This document shows positions 34,901-43,726 of a stretch of 64,000 bases of DNA, in pieces; position 1 is the stretch's first letter, and every line of letters begins with the position of its first letter. The stretch lies in contig NZ_FOSE01000003.1 in assembly GCF_900114185.1 (NCBI RefSeq), forward strand, positions 434,001 through 498,000, given 5' to 3'. The notes under the pieces are model-generated. The model had not been told where the DNA came from, did no database searches, and was given only the letters and a program-made list of their open reading frames with translations. Source of the stretch: Cellulomonas sp. KH9 (GTDB lineage: Bacteria; Actinomycetota; Actinomycetes; Actinomycetales; Cellulomonadaceae). A program made the translations under genes and the position numbers.

Positions 34901-35699
34901 GTCGGGGCCCGAGGGCTACGCGTCCACGGGCTGGGTCTGCGAGAACCGTGGCGCCCCGCTGACGCTCGAGGACGACACCGTCGAGCTCGCCGCCGGTGAC
35001 GCGGTCACGTGCACGGTCGTCAACGACGACGTGCCACCGCCGACCTGGACGGTCGTGAAGACCAGCGACCCCGTGTCCGGGGCCGAGGTGCAGCCGGGCC
35101 AGGTCGTCACCTACCTGCTGGTGGCGACGGTCCTGACCGGTGACAGCGTCGACGGCGTCGTCATCACGGACGACCTGTCGCAGGTCCTGCCGTCGGCGAC
35201 GTTCGTCGAGGGCAGCATCGAGGCGGGCACCGGTACCGCGTCGCTCGACGGCACCTCGCTGACGTGGGACGTCGGGACGCTCGAGGGCGAGCAGACGCTC
35301 ACCTACCAGGTGCGCGTGGCCGACGACGTCGACGGGGACGTGCTGCGGAACGTGGTCACGGCTCCCGGCGCCGAGCCGTGCGACCCCGAGCCCCAGGTCC
35401 TGGGCAGCCGCGGATTCGCCGTCGTGGCCGCCGTGGCCGCCGCGGACGACCCCGAGTGGTGCCGGACGACCGAGCACACCACGCCGACGGTCACCCCGAC
35501 GCCGGCACCCACGCCGGTGCCGGTGCCCCCCGCGAGCGGCTCCGGGTGGTACGGCGGCCTGGCCACCACGGGCGCGGCGATCGCGCCGCTGCTCCTGGCG
35601 GCGCTCGCGCTGCTCACCGCCGGTGCGGCGGTCACACGGACCGTGCGGCGCCGGGCACGGGGCGACGGTCCTGACGCCGCGGGCGGCGCGACGGGGTGA
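28956..35699 (+). CDS. giant vWA/Ig-repeat surface protein with LAxTG sorting signal
   Basis: ATG 28956 with GGGGGG upstream. The 2247-residue protein has a signal peptide (about 1-35) and a beta-rich N-terminal domain with paired cysteines. A von Willebrand A domain follows with MIDAS residues DLSGS (Asp219), GGGTNWD and ITDGD. Next come about 15 tandem prealbumin/SpaA-like repeats of ~95-105 residues in two alternating types (LTLRKVVDAG... and LTLVKQVVND...), a DUF11 domain (WTVVKTSDPVSGAEVQPGQV), and a C-terminal sorting signal LATTG, hydrophobic helix and basic tail. LAxTG is the class E sortase motif of actinobacteria, so it is probably linked to peptidoglycan as a long adhesive fibre. 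No sortase is in the window. Confidence 0.9.
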   Translation: MGTMSSGRTRRAVAVLWSMVVVVALVGGTTAQGSAPVAPLAVPVPTGNEAVISVRVGADRVGTSAVSGVAGTTLQLYDGTTAPTTPVADAWATCVSDADGDCSFVVPDTQAGRFGCFSSDAGDNCDRRFWVVQTGAPDGFFINPTLRTGPGDGTGSELTPYRFRTGATLRAGNTYTSQTTFMVSSGSTNRTASGGVWQQSRVNPALTTQCGLNVALVLDLSGSVTQTQLPQLKGAADTFIDSLVGTPSDVALFSFSTVSPAEGADQNYPGLTGVATQAGADQVKARYASWTAGGGTNWDRGLAVAAEANPTYDIVVVITDGDPTFYSQPAEGPGNFSRLREVGNGVFSANAVKAEGSRVLAVGVGSGVSDPATAVNLAAISGPTAYDGTNVLTADYFQVSDYEVVGQGLRQLALGECAGSLSVVKQLVGSDGDITTAEPGGAGWTFDAATTSPGVTLGTTSATTDQTSAVNFPLTYDGGVTSGTVAVTEQTQAGTTPFPVDGANAVCRDIDAGTSLPVTNTGPGGFSVDVANTEAVSCTVYNQVADPATVTVDKEWVINGADPVPQGNQPGGFTSQLTLTGPGGAAATEQNWRVTRTGYVAGESVTIDEEVTLDPVAIDADLCTVATPQIVEVDGAVVTPVDVPATGYQTALVAGANTFTIRNTVTCESRLTLVKDAQGTADPTQWTLSALPAPDAPAGQLPGPTGTTGAAGATDQVVTANVPYQLAESGGPPTYVQVDERTDLQTYPASTGSWNCLRVDADGNEVAGYGDGLNGGVTVPIAERIVCTATNQTAQLALAKEVVNDAGGTATPADFTLRAVPSTSPPVEGLTTVEVTGAAPDAATSVEVRPGHPYALSESGPAGYTSTEIQCTVDGETRAVTEITLEAGQDVLCVFVNDDDPAELTLRKVVDAGTTGATQTPADWTLTATPQGTTEQEPVSGNGADGVTDVEVVAGSYALTESEVAGFEAGDWTCVDASGATVTVTAGVVALTPGADVTCSITNTAVAPTLTLVKQVVNDQGGTAVATDWTLTATGPTAGVTGTTGAAAITQAPVAIGAYTLSESGGPAGYTAGDWTCLDGQTDVPVTDGVVTVALGQDVTCTIVNDDAAALLTLRKVVDAGTTGATQTPADWTLTATPQGITGQDPVSGDGASGVTSVEVFAGGYALSESDVAGFEAGTWACTDAAGEVAVADDVVTLANGADVTCTITNTAVTPTLTLQKQVVNDQGGTAVATDWTLTATGPTAGVSGATGDPAVTQAPVAVGDYTLSESGPAGYTAGDWTCLDGQTSVPVTDGVVTVAVGQDVTCTVVNADQPALLTLRKVVDAGASGATQTPADWTLTATPQGVTGQGPVSGDGASGVTSVAVFAGGYALSESEVAGFEAGTWACTDAAGEVAVADDVVTLANGADVTCTITNTAVAPTLTLVKEVTNDHGGTATPADWTLTATGPTAGVSGATGDPAVTQVPVAIGDYTLSESGPAGYTAGDWTCSDGQTDVPVTDGVVTVELGQDVTCTVVNDDEPGVLTLTKVVVNDNGGTAEATDWTLTADGPTAGVSGASGSDPVTGVEVAAGAYTLSESGGPAGYTAGDWTCLDGQTDVPVTDGVVTVALGQDVTCTIVNDDAAALLTLRKVVDAGASGATQTPADWTLTATPQGITGQGPVSGDGASGVTSVEVFAGGYALSESDVAGFEAGTWACTDAAGEVAVADDVVTLANGADVTCTITNTAVAATLTLVKEVTNDHGGTAVATDWTLTATGPTSGLTGTTGAPAVTAATVAIGDYALSESGPAGYAAGDWTCVDGDGTDVPVTGGTVTVALDQDVTCTVVNDDLPAVLTLTKVVVNDHGGTAEATDWTLTADGPTAGVSGVSGTTAVTGAEVSAGTYDLAEDGPPDYTASAWSCEGGSLTGSALTVTNGETVVCTITNTFDAPVLTLVKEVVNDDTGTAVATDWTLSADGPEPVSGTTGSTVVTDAPVAPGAYTLSESGPEGYASTGWVCENRGAPLTLEDDTVELAAGDAVTCTVVNDDVPPPTWTVVKTSDPVSGAEVQPGQVVTYLLVATVLTGDSVDGVVITDDLSQVLPSATFVEGSIEAGTGTASLDGTSLTWDVGTLEGEQTLTYQVRVADDVDGDVLRNVVTAPGAEPCDPEPQVLGSRGFAVVAAVAAADDPEWCRTTEHTTPTVTPTPAPTPVPVPPASGSGWYGGLATTGAAIAPLLLAALALLTAGAAVTRTVRRRARGDGPDAAGGATG
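31662..35033 (+). repeat. tandem Ig-type repeats within surface protein gene
   Basis: Eleven of the gene's ~15 repeat units are close homologues here, each ~285-315 bp, in the order A-B-A-B-A-B-B-A-B-B-B. The tracts 32127-32597 and 33669-34138 are nearly identical at DNA level, including synonymous positions, separated by 1542 bp. That implies recent unit duplication or gene conversion. Length variation by recombination and assembly collapse are both likely in this region. Confidence 0.85.
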
Positions 35700-35751
35700 C
35701 GGACGGCGGCGGTGACGGGCGGCGTCCGGTGACGTCGCCCGTCACCGAACC

Positions 35752-35791
35752 GGATCAGGTCGGCCCTGACCGCTATCTGATTCTCTGATCC
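35752..35791. promoter_or_regulatory. operator of the Phd-PIN locus
   Basis: Perfect inverted repeat GGATCAG (35752-35758) and CTGATCC (35785-35791), with an extra CTGAT at 35777-35781, just before the antitoxin ATG at 35809. Phd-type antitoxins bind palindromes overlapping their own promoter, so this is the likely autoregulatory site. TAGCCT (35797-35802) seven bases before the ATG suggests a leaderless transcript. Confidence 0.5.
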
Positions 35792-35808
35792 AGGCGTAGC
35801 CTGGGGTC

Positions 35809-36066
35809 ATGCGCACCGTCACCGCCACCCACGCCTCGCGCGGGTTCTCCGACCTGCTCGACGCCGTCGAGCACGGTGACACCATCGCCATCACCCGTGG
35901 TGGCCGGGTCGTCGCCGAGATCCGGCCCGCCGCCGCGACGACCGGTCGTGCCCTGCGTGAGGCGTTGAGCAGGGTGCCGCGCCTGGACGACGACGTCGAG
36001 AGCGACGTCGTGGCGGCGACGGCGCTCCTGGTGCCGGACGAGAGCGACCCGTGGCGCGTCGGCTGA
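35809..36066 (+). CDS. Phd/YefM-family antitoxin
   Basis: An 85-residue protein with the Phd/YefM N-terminal DNA-binding fold (TVTATHASRGFSDLLDAVEH, then GDTIAITRGGRVVAEIRP) and a C-terminal acidic tail that would wrap the toxin. It overlaps the PIN toxin start by 16 bp, the classic type II toxin-antitoxin arrangement. It is expected to neutralise the toxin and repress the operon through the palindrome upstream. Confidence 0.9.
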   Translation: MRTVTATHASRGFSDLLDAVEHGDTIAITRGGRVVAEIRPAAATTGRALREALSRVPRLDDDVESDVVAATALLVPDESDPWRVG

Positions 36067-36458
36067 TCCTCGACACCAGCACCCTCATCGCCTACGAGCG
36101 CGGCACCGTCGACCGCGCGTCCCTCGACGACGACGACCTCGCGATCGCGACGGTCACGGTGGCCGAGCTCCGCACGGGCATCGAGCTCGCCGACACGGCC
36201 GCCCGTGCCGCCGAGCGCGCCCGTGTCCTGGCCGCGATCACGTCCGCGGTGACGGTCCTCGACTACACCGAGCGCACGGCGGTCGAGCATGCCCGCCTCA
36301 TCGCGCACGTGCGACGGGCAGGGGAGCCGCGCGGCGGCCACGACCTGATCATCGCGGCGCACGCCGCCGAGCACGGTCGTGCCGTCGCGTCGCACGACGT
36401 CCGTGCTCGCTTCCACGGCCTGCCCGGGGTCGAGGTGGTCGACGTCCCGGGTGCCTGA
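36051..36458 (+). CDS. PIN-domain (VapC-type) ribonuclease toxin
   Basis: GTG 36051. The 135-residue PIN domain has the acidic metal-binding residues in order: Asp8 (LILDTSTLIAYE), Glu39 (TVTVAELRTGIE), Asp98 (GGHDLIIAAHA) and Asp116 (ASHDVRARF). VapC toxins cleave specific tRNAs or rRNA and arrest growth until antitoxin is restored. All catalytic residues look intact, so the module is probably active. RNA target unknown. Confidence 0.9.
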   Translation: MARRLILDTSTLIAYERGTVDRASLDDDDLAIATVTVAELRTGIELADTAARAAERARVLAAITSAVTVLDYTERTAVEHARLIAHVRRAGEPRGGHDLIIAAHAAEHGRAVASHDVRARFHGLPGVEVVDVPGA

Positions 36459-36520
36459 CCCCCGGGAAGGTGCCGCTGCCGCGTCAGCGCGGATCCGGCG
36501 GGCCCGGACGGGCCGTCTCC

Positions 36521-38323
36521 TCAACCGTCCTGCTCGGCCGACAGGCCCGTCGGGTCGTCGGCCCGCTCGCCGGCGCGCTGGGCGTCGAGCTGCCGCAGCG
36601 CGTTGTCCGGCACCGGCTCCTGTGCCAGGCCGCGACGCATCTGCTCGACCTCCGACGCCGGCGCGCGCGGCGGCAGCAGCGGGGTGTCGCGGTCGACGAC
36701 GGCCTGCACGACGCACGGCCGGTCCGCGGCCAGCGCGATGCGCCACGCGTCGGGGACGTCCGCCGGGTCGCTCACCCGGACGGCGGCCAGGCCGAGCAGC
36801 TCGGCGTAGTCGGCGTACGGGAACGACGGCACCTCCTGCGAGACGTCGAAGCGCGGGTCGCCCTCCATCTCGCGCTGCTCCCACGTGACCTCCGCCAGGT
36901 CCCCGTTGTCCAGCACGAGCACGACGAACCGCGGGTCGGACCAGTCGCGCCAGCGGGCTGCGACCGTCACCAGCTCGTTGATGCCGTTCATCAGCATGGC
37001 GCCGTCCCCGGCCAGCGCGACCACGGGCCGGTCGGGGTGCAGCAGCTTGGCGGCGATCCCGTACGGCAGGGCCGAGCCCATCGACGCCAGGGTGCTCGAC
37101 AGGTGCGCCGGCACGCCCGGCGGCAGGCGCAGGTGCCGGGCGTACCAGTACGTGACCGAGCCGACGTCGACCGACACCTGGGCGTCCTCGGGCAGGTGCG
37201 CGGACAGCTCGTGCAGCAGCAGCTGGGGGTTGAGCGGCTCGGCCGGCGTCGCGACGCGCTCGGTCGCGATGCGCCGCCAGGACTCGACGGCCGCGGTCAC
37301 CTCGTCCCGCCACGGGCCCGAGCGCTCCGGCAGCCGGGTCAGCAGCGCGTCGAGCGTCGCGGCCGCGTCCCCCGCGAGGGGCGCCTCGACCGGGTACTTC
37401 GCACCCAGGTTGCGCGCGGCGACGTCCACCTGGACGGTCCGCGCCTGCCCCAGCGGCGGGTAGAACTCCGTCCACGGGTCGTTGCTGCCGACGATCAGCA
37501 AGGTGTCGCAGCGGCCGAGCAGGTCGGCCGACGCGGTCGTGCCCAGGTGCCCCATGACCCCGCCGTGCACGGGCAGGCCCTCGTCGAACAGGGGCTTGCC
37601 GAGCAGCGACGTGACGAGCCCGGCGCCCAGCCGCTCGACGACCGCGAGCACCTGGTCGGTCGCGCCGCGGGCGCCGCGGCCCGCGAGGACCACGACCCGC
37701 TCGCCGGCGGTGAGCACCCGCGCGGCGCGGTCGAGGTCGTCGTCGGGCGGTACGCACACCGTGCGCGACACCGCGCGCGACGTCTGCACGACGCCGTGCG
37801 CCTGCTCCGGGCCGGTGGCCGCGGCCTGCTGCACGTCGTGCGGGACGATCACGCACGTCGGGCTGGACGTCGCGACCGCGGTGCGGAACGCCGCGTCCAG
37901 GACGGCCGGCAGCTGCTCGGGCGTCGTCACGGTCTGCAGGTACTGCGCGCACACGTCCTTGAGCAGGACCGGCAGGTCCACCTCCTGCAGGTACCCCGTG
38001 CCCAGCGCGGTGGTCGCCACCTGCCCGACGATCGCCACGACGGGTGTGCGGTCGAGCTTGGCGTCGTAGAGCCCGGTGAGCAGGTGGATCGCCCCGGGGC
38101 CCTGCGTCGCCAGGCACACGCCCACGCCGCCGGAGTACTTGGCGTGGCCGGTGGCCATGAACGCGGCCATCTCCTCGTGCCGCGCGGTGACGAGCTCGAT
38201 GTCGCCGCCCGCCCGCGCGAGTGCCGCCAGCAGCGGGTCGATGCCGTCCCCGGCGTACCCGAAGACCCGTCCCACGCCCCAGTCGCCGAGCCGCTGCACG
38301 ATCGCGTCCGCCACCGTCGTCAT
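36521..38323 (-). CDS. thiamine-pyrophosphate enzyme of the pyruvate oxidase/acetolactate synthase type
   Basis: ATG 38323 with GGAGGGGG upstream gives 600 residues. Three domains of the POX/ALS family are visible: an N-terminal PYR domain with TARHEEMAAFMATGHAKYSG (the Glu that activates TPP), a central Rossmann-like domain, and a C-terminal PP domain with GDGAMLMNGINELVTVA and LVLDNGD (the GDG...N Mg-TPP motif). Such enzymes decarboxylate pyruvate or related 2-oxo acids. The conserved segments look more like stress-associated POXB-type proteins than biosynthetic IlvB, and no IlvN small subunit is adjacent. Product (acetate or other) is uncertain. Confidence 0.85.
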   Translation of the reverse strand: MTTVADAIVQRLGDWGVGRVFGYAGDGIDPLLAALARAGGDIELVTARHEEMAAFMATGHAKYSGGVGVCLATQGPGAIHLLTGLYDAKLDRTPVVAIVGQVATTALGTGYLQEVDLPVLLKDVCAQYLQTVTTPEQLPAVLDAAFRTAVATSSPTCVIVPHDVQQAAATGPEQAHGVVQTSRAVSRTVCVPPDDDLDRAARVLTAGERVVVLAGRGARGATDQVLAVVERLGAGLVTSLLGKPLFDEGLPVHGGVMGHLGTTASADLLGRCDTLLIVGSNDPWTEFYPPLGQARTVQVDVAARNLGAKYPVEAPLAGDAAATLDALLTRLPERSGPWRDEVTAAVESWRRIATERVATPAEPLNPQLLLHELSAHLPEDAQVSVDVGSVTYWYARHLRLPPGVPAHLSSTLASMGSALPYGIAAKLLHPDRPVVALAGDGAMLMNGINELVTVAARWRDWSDPRFVVLVLDNGDLAEVTWEQREMEGDPRFDVSQEVPSFPYADYAELLGLAAVRVSDPADVPDAWRIALAADRPCVVQAVVDRDTPLLPPRAPASEVEQMRRGLAQEPVPDNALRQLDAQRAGERADDPTGLSAEQDG

Positions 38324-38454
38324 CGCGTCCCCCTCCGCCTCGTCCCCCACCGATGCTGCGGGTCCGGGCGGGATGCCGCATCCGGGCGGGTGGTCCGCCG
38401 GTGCGTCGCACCGCAGGGTCGTCCGGAACGCCCGGCGTCCCGCACCATGGGGGC

Positions 38455-39330
38455 ATGCGAGCGAACGCCTGGGCACGACCGGTGGTGGCGACGCTGCTGG
38501 GCGCGGCCGTGCTGGCGGGGTGCGCGAGCGCACCGCCCGCGCCCGCGCCCGTGGTCGTGCGCGCACCCGTCGACGTCGTGAAGGGCGCGGTCCCGGCACC
38601 CCCGACGGTCCCGGCGGCGGACCTGTCCACGCTGCCCGTCGCCGAGCCGCGCAACCTCGTGCCCGGGCTGCCCGGCACCGACGGCCTCGAGCAGCGGCGC
38701 AACGACGACCCCGCGCTCGGCACCTGGCAGACCGCGACCGTCGTGCGGGACACCGCCGGGTACGACGCGGTCGGCGGCAGCCCCGTGGCGACGGTGCCCG
38801 CGGTGACGCTCGACGTGCCCACGGTGCTGCCCGTCGTCGAGCAGCGCGGCGGGTGGCTGCGCGTGATGCTCGCGACGCGCAGCGCCCTGCCCAGCCAGGA
38901 CGTCGCGCAGGTCAACGGGCGCACCGCCTGGATCCGCGCGCAGGACACGACCCCGTCCGGCACCGACTGGCGTCTGCACCTCGACCTCGCGGCGCTGACC
39001 CTGACGATCGACGACGGCGCGACGACCCGCACCGTGCCGGTGAAGGCGGTGGGTGCACCGGCCACGCCGACGCCCGCGATCCCGCAGTTCGTCGTCGGGT
39101 CGCAGTGGGAGCAGCCCGGCACCTCCACGCCGCGCGTGCTGCTGCTGTCGAGCCAGAGCGAGACCATCGACGTCTACGACACGGCCACCGGCACGTCGGC
39201 GACAGCCATCCACACCAGCCCGTTCGACCGCACCGGGGCCATCTCCAACGGCTGCGTCCGGGTGAGCGAGGAGGTGCTCGACATGCTGTGGGACCAGGTC
39301 CCGGCGGGCACTGTCCTCACCGTGACCTGA
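38455..39330 (+). CDS. L,D-transpeptidase (YkuD) lipoprotein
   Basis: ATG 38455. The 291-residue protein has a lipoprotein signal with lipobox LAGC, a Pro-rich tether, an SH3-like middle region (VLPVVEQRGGWLRVML) and a C-terminal YkuD domain ending in AISNGCVRVSEEVLDML, with catalytic Cys267 in the NGCVR motif and an upstream His in IHTSPF. L,D-transpeptidases form 3-3 peptidoglycan crosslinks or anchor proteins. Located at the outer membrane face. It is divergent from the TPP enzyme, with a 131-bp gap. Confidence 0.88.
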   Translation: MRANAWARPVVATLLGAAVLAGCASAPPAPAPVVVRAPVDVVKGAVPAPPTVPAADLSTLPVAEPRNLVPGLPGTDGLEQRRNDDPALGTWQTATVVRDTAGYDAVGGSPVATVPAVTLDVPTVLPVVEQRGGWLRVMLATRSALPSQDVAQVNGRTAWIRAQDTTPSGTDWRLHLDLAALTLTIDDGATTRTVPVKAVGAPATPTPAIPQFVVGSQWEQPGTSTPRVLLLSSQSETIDVYDTATGTSATAIHTSPFDRTGAISNGCVRVSEEVLDMLWDQVPAGTVLTVT

Positions 39331-39369
39331 GACGGTCCTCCACCGGGCGTCCGGCCGGGCGCGCCGCGC

Positions 39370-39927
39370 TCACCACCCGCGCGTCCCCGCACCGCCCTTG
39401 AACGGCCCCACCACCCGGCTCGTGCGCCACCCGCCGTAGAAGTCGCCCTCCTGGGCCTGCACGGTCTCGCCGTCGACGGTGCAGACCAGTCCCGCGGGGT
39501 ACAGCGCGACGTGCTCGGCCAGCGCCTCGTAGCCGCGCGCCGGGTGCGGGTAGCCCCAGGCGCCCCGCGGCCGGACCAGGCGCCGGCCGTCGGTGTCCGT
39601 GCCGACGACGTCGGCGTAGCCGGCGCGGCCCTTGAACTCGCAGAACGACTGCGCGCCCGGCACGGGCTCCAGCGCACCGGCCGTCACGTCGGCCAGCGGC
39701 AGGTAGTACGTCGGCGGGTGCGAGGTCTCCAGCACGCGCAGCGCGCGGCGGGTGTCCGCGACGACCGTGGTCCCGAGCCTCACCACGACGTGCTCCGTGC
39801 TCGGGACGACCGCGGGCGGGCGCGGGTAGTCCCAGACCGACTCCTGCCCGGGGCCGGGTACCTCGGCGGTGCGGCCGCCGGGCGGGGGTGTGCGCGGGTG
39901 CCAGGTGCGGGCGGCGTCGGGTGCCAT
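39370..39927 (-). CDS. DUF427 domain protein
   Basis: ATG 39927 is preferred to upstream starts because homologous content (TWHPRTPPPG) begins soon after it; the site GAGGG is close to the start. The 185-residue cytoplasmic protein shows typical DUF427 motifs: WDYPRPP, YYLPLADV, CEFKGRAGYADVVG and VCTVDGETVQAQEGDFYGGW. The fold is a compact beta barrel; biochemical role unknown. It is convergent with the L,D-transpeptidase gene at 40 bp. Confidence 0.88.
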   Translation of the reverse strand: MAPDAARTWHPRTPPPGGRTAEVPGPGQESVWDYPRPPAVVPSTEHVVVRLGTTVVADTRRALRVLETSHPPTYYLPLADVTAGALEPVPGAQSFCEFKGRAGYADVVGTDTDGRRLVRPRGAWGYPHPARGYEALAEHVALYPAGLVCTVDGETVQAQEGDFYGGWRTSRVVGPFKGGAGTRGW

Positions 39928-39999
39928 GCCCTCACGATCGCCGACGCGCGCTCTCCCGGCGCGCCGGGAGGTGCCCACCGTTCCGTCGGCACCTGACGC

Positions 40000-41214
40000 T
40001 CAGCCGTCACCGCGACCTTCCGCACCGCGCGCCGTGAGGTACGCCCGCACCGCCTCGTCGTCGGTCAGCTCCGCCGCCCGACGGAACGCCCCCGCGGCCT
40101 GCGCTCCCCGCCCGGCCCGGGCCAGCAGGTCCGCGCGGACCGCCCACCACGGCTGGAACGCCGGTGACGGCTCGGGCGGCAGCGCCGCGAGCCCGGCGTC
40201 CGGGCCGTCGACCCGCCCGACGACCGCCGCGAGCGCGACCCGCCCGCCCAGGCTCGGCGCGGCCGCGTCGAGGGCCGTGTACAGCGTGCGCAGCGCCGCC
40301 CAGTCGGTGCGGCCGGTGCGGCGGCGGTCGGCGTGCACCGCCTGGATCGCCGCCTCCAGGCGGAACCGCCCGGGCACACCCGGCCGCTGCGCCCGCCGCA
40401 GCAGCGCCTCGCCCTCGGTGAGCAGGTCCGCGTCCCACGTCGCCGGGTCCTGCTCGTCGAGCGGGACGAAGACCCCCGGCGGCTGCCGGCGGGCGAGGGA
40501 CAGGGTGACCAGCGCCGCGAGCGCCCACGCCTCGGGCTCGTCGCCGAGCAGCGCGGCCAGGACCACGGCCAGGTGCCGGGCCTCGCCCGCGAGGTCGTGC
40601 GCGTCCTGCCGCCAGGTGACGGCGGCGCACGCGTAGACCGCCTCCAGCACCGGCGGCAGGCGCTCGGCCATGGCCGAGCGGTCCGGCACCACGAACGGGA
40701 TGCGCGCCCGGGCGATGCGCCGCTTGGCACGCACCAGGCGCTGCTGCATGGCCGCCGGCGTCACGGCGAAGGCCGTCGCGACCTGCGCCGAGTCCAGCCC
40801 GAGCACGGTCTGCAGCATCAACGGCGTGCGGACGTCGGGGGCGATGGCGGGGTGCGCGCACACGAACAGCAGCGCGAGGCGGCGGTCCGGGATCGCGGCG
40901 GGGTCGACGTCGGCGAGCGGGTCGTCCGCCGGCAGGTCGGCGAGCGTGTCGTCGAGGAGCGGCGCGGTGCGGCGGTGCGCCGCGGAGCGCCACACGTCAC
41001 GGATGCGGTTGCGGGCCACGGTCAGCAGCCAGGCGTCGGGGGTGCGGGGCACGCCGTCGTCCGGCCAGCGCGTCAGCGCCTGCTCGAAGGCGTCCGCCAG
41101 GGCGTCCTGCGCCAGGGCGACGTCCCCGGACTGCGCCGCGAGCAGCGCGACCAGCCGGCCGTACGAGTCGCGGGCGGCACGCTCGGCGGCCGCCCGCGCC
41201 CGTGCGGCGCTCAC
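40000..41214 (-). CDS. ECF42-type RNA polymerase sigma factor
   Basis: GTG 41214 overlaps the stop of the DGPF gene (GTGA). The 404-residue protein has sigma-70 region 2 (about 10-75: DALADAFEQALTRWP, AWLLTVARNRIRDVWR), region 4 (about 105-165: TVLGLDSAQVATAFAVTPAA, QQRLVRAKRRI) and a ~230-residue C-terminal helical, TPR-like extension. This composition plus the DGPF partner identifies the ECF42 group, in which the extension rather than an anti-sigma factor controls activity. Target promoters are not known here; the upstream DGPF gene is the usual one. Confidence 0.88.
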   Translation of the reverse strand: MSAARARAAAERAARDSYGRLVALLAAQSGDVALAQDALADAFEQALTRWPDDGVPRTPDAWLLTVARNRIRDVWRSAAHRRTAPLLDDTLADLPADDPLADVDPAAIPDRRLALLFVCAHPAIAPDVRTPLMLQTVLGLDSAQVATAFAVTPAAMQQRLVRAKRRIARARIPFVVPDRSAMAERLPPVLEAVYACAAVTWRQDAHDLAGEARHLAVVLAALLGDEPEAWALAALVTLSLARRQPPGVFVPLDEQDPATWDADLLTEGEALLRRAQRPGVPGRFRLEAAIQAVHADRRRTGRTDWAALRTLYTALDAAAPSLGGRVALAAVVGRVDGPDAGLAALPPEPSPAFQPWWAVRADLLARAGRGAQAAGAFRRAAELTDDEAVRAYLTARGAEGRGDG

Positions 41215-41588
41215 GCGTTCGGCGTCCAGACGCCGTCCACCGTGTACAGCGCACCGGGCCGCACCTCGACCGCACCCCACGAGACGCCCGGCGCGCGGCG
41301 GGCCAGCTCGATCGCCGTGTCGAGGTCGGGGACGTCGACGACGAACGTTCCGCCGAGCTGGTCCTTGGTGTCCGCGAACGGGCCGTCCTGCACCTGCAGG
41401 GCACCGTCGACGGTGCGCAGCGTGGTCGTGCTCGACGACGGCTGCAGCACCTCCGCACCGATCAGGGCCCCGGCGGCCTGCAGCGTGGCCGCGTACGCGG
41501 CGAACTCACGCTCGCCCTGCGCCCAGGCGTCCTCGCCCATCTGCTCGGCCGTCATCTCGGGGTAGTGCAGCAGGATCGTGTAGCGCAT
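41211..41588 (-). CDS. DGPF/YCII-domain protein, partner of ECF42
   Basis: ATG 41588 follows GAGGAGGA. The 125-residue protein is a single YCII-like alpha/beta domain starting MRYTILLHYPEM and containing DGPFADTKDQLGGTFVVDV, the diagnostic DGPF stretch. These proteins are the conserved neighbours and targets of ECF42 sigma factors; catalytic function is unproven. Overlaps the sigma gene by 4 bp. Confidence 0.88.
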   Translation of the reverse strand: MRYTILLHYPEMTAEQMGEDAWAQGEREFAAYAATLQAAGALIGAEVLQPSSSTTTLRTVDGALQVQDGPFADTKDQLGGTFVVDVPDLDTAIELARRAPGVSWGAVEVRPGALYTVDGVWTPNA

Positions 41589-41699
41589 GGCGTCCTCCTC
41601 GGACGGTCTCGTCGTCATCCTCGTCGCGGGCCGTGCCGGCCGCACACCCTCATGACGATCTCGGGGGCGTCCGGCAGACACCCGGCCGTCCCGGCGCCG

Positions 41700-43726
<2,027 letters not shown>

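Noticed and set aside
27576..35477. A ~2600-codon open frame on the minus strand opposite the desaturase and surface protein genes
   Set aside because: It is antisense to two well-supported genes, is an Arg/Gly/Asp-rich low-complexity translation of GC-rich repeats, and has no domain content.
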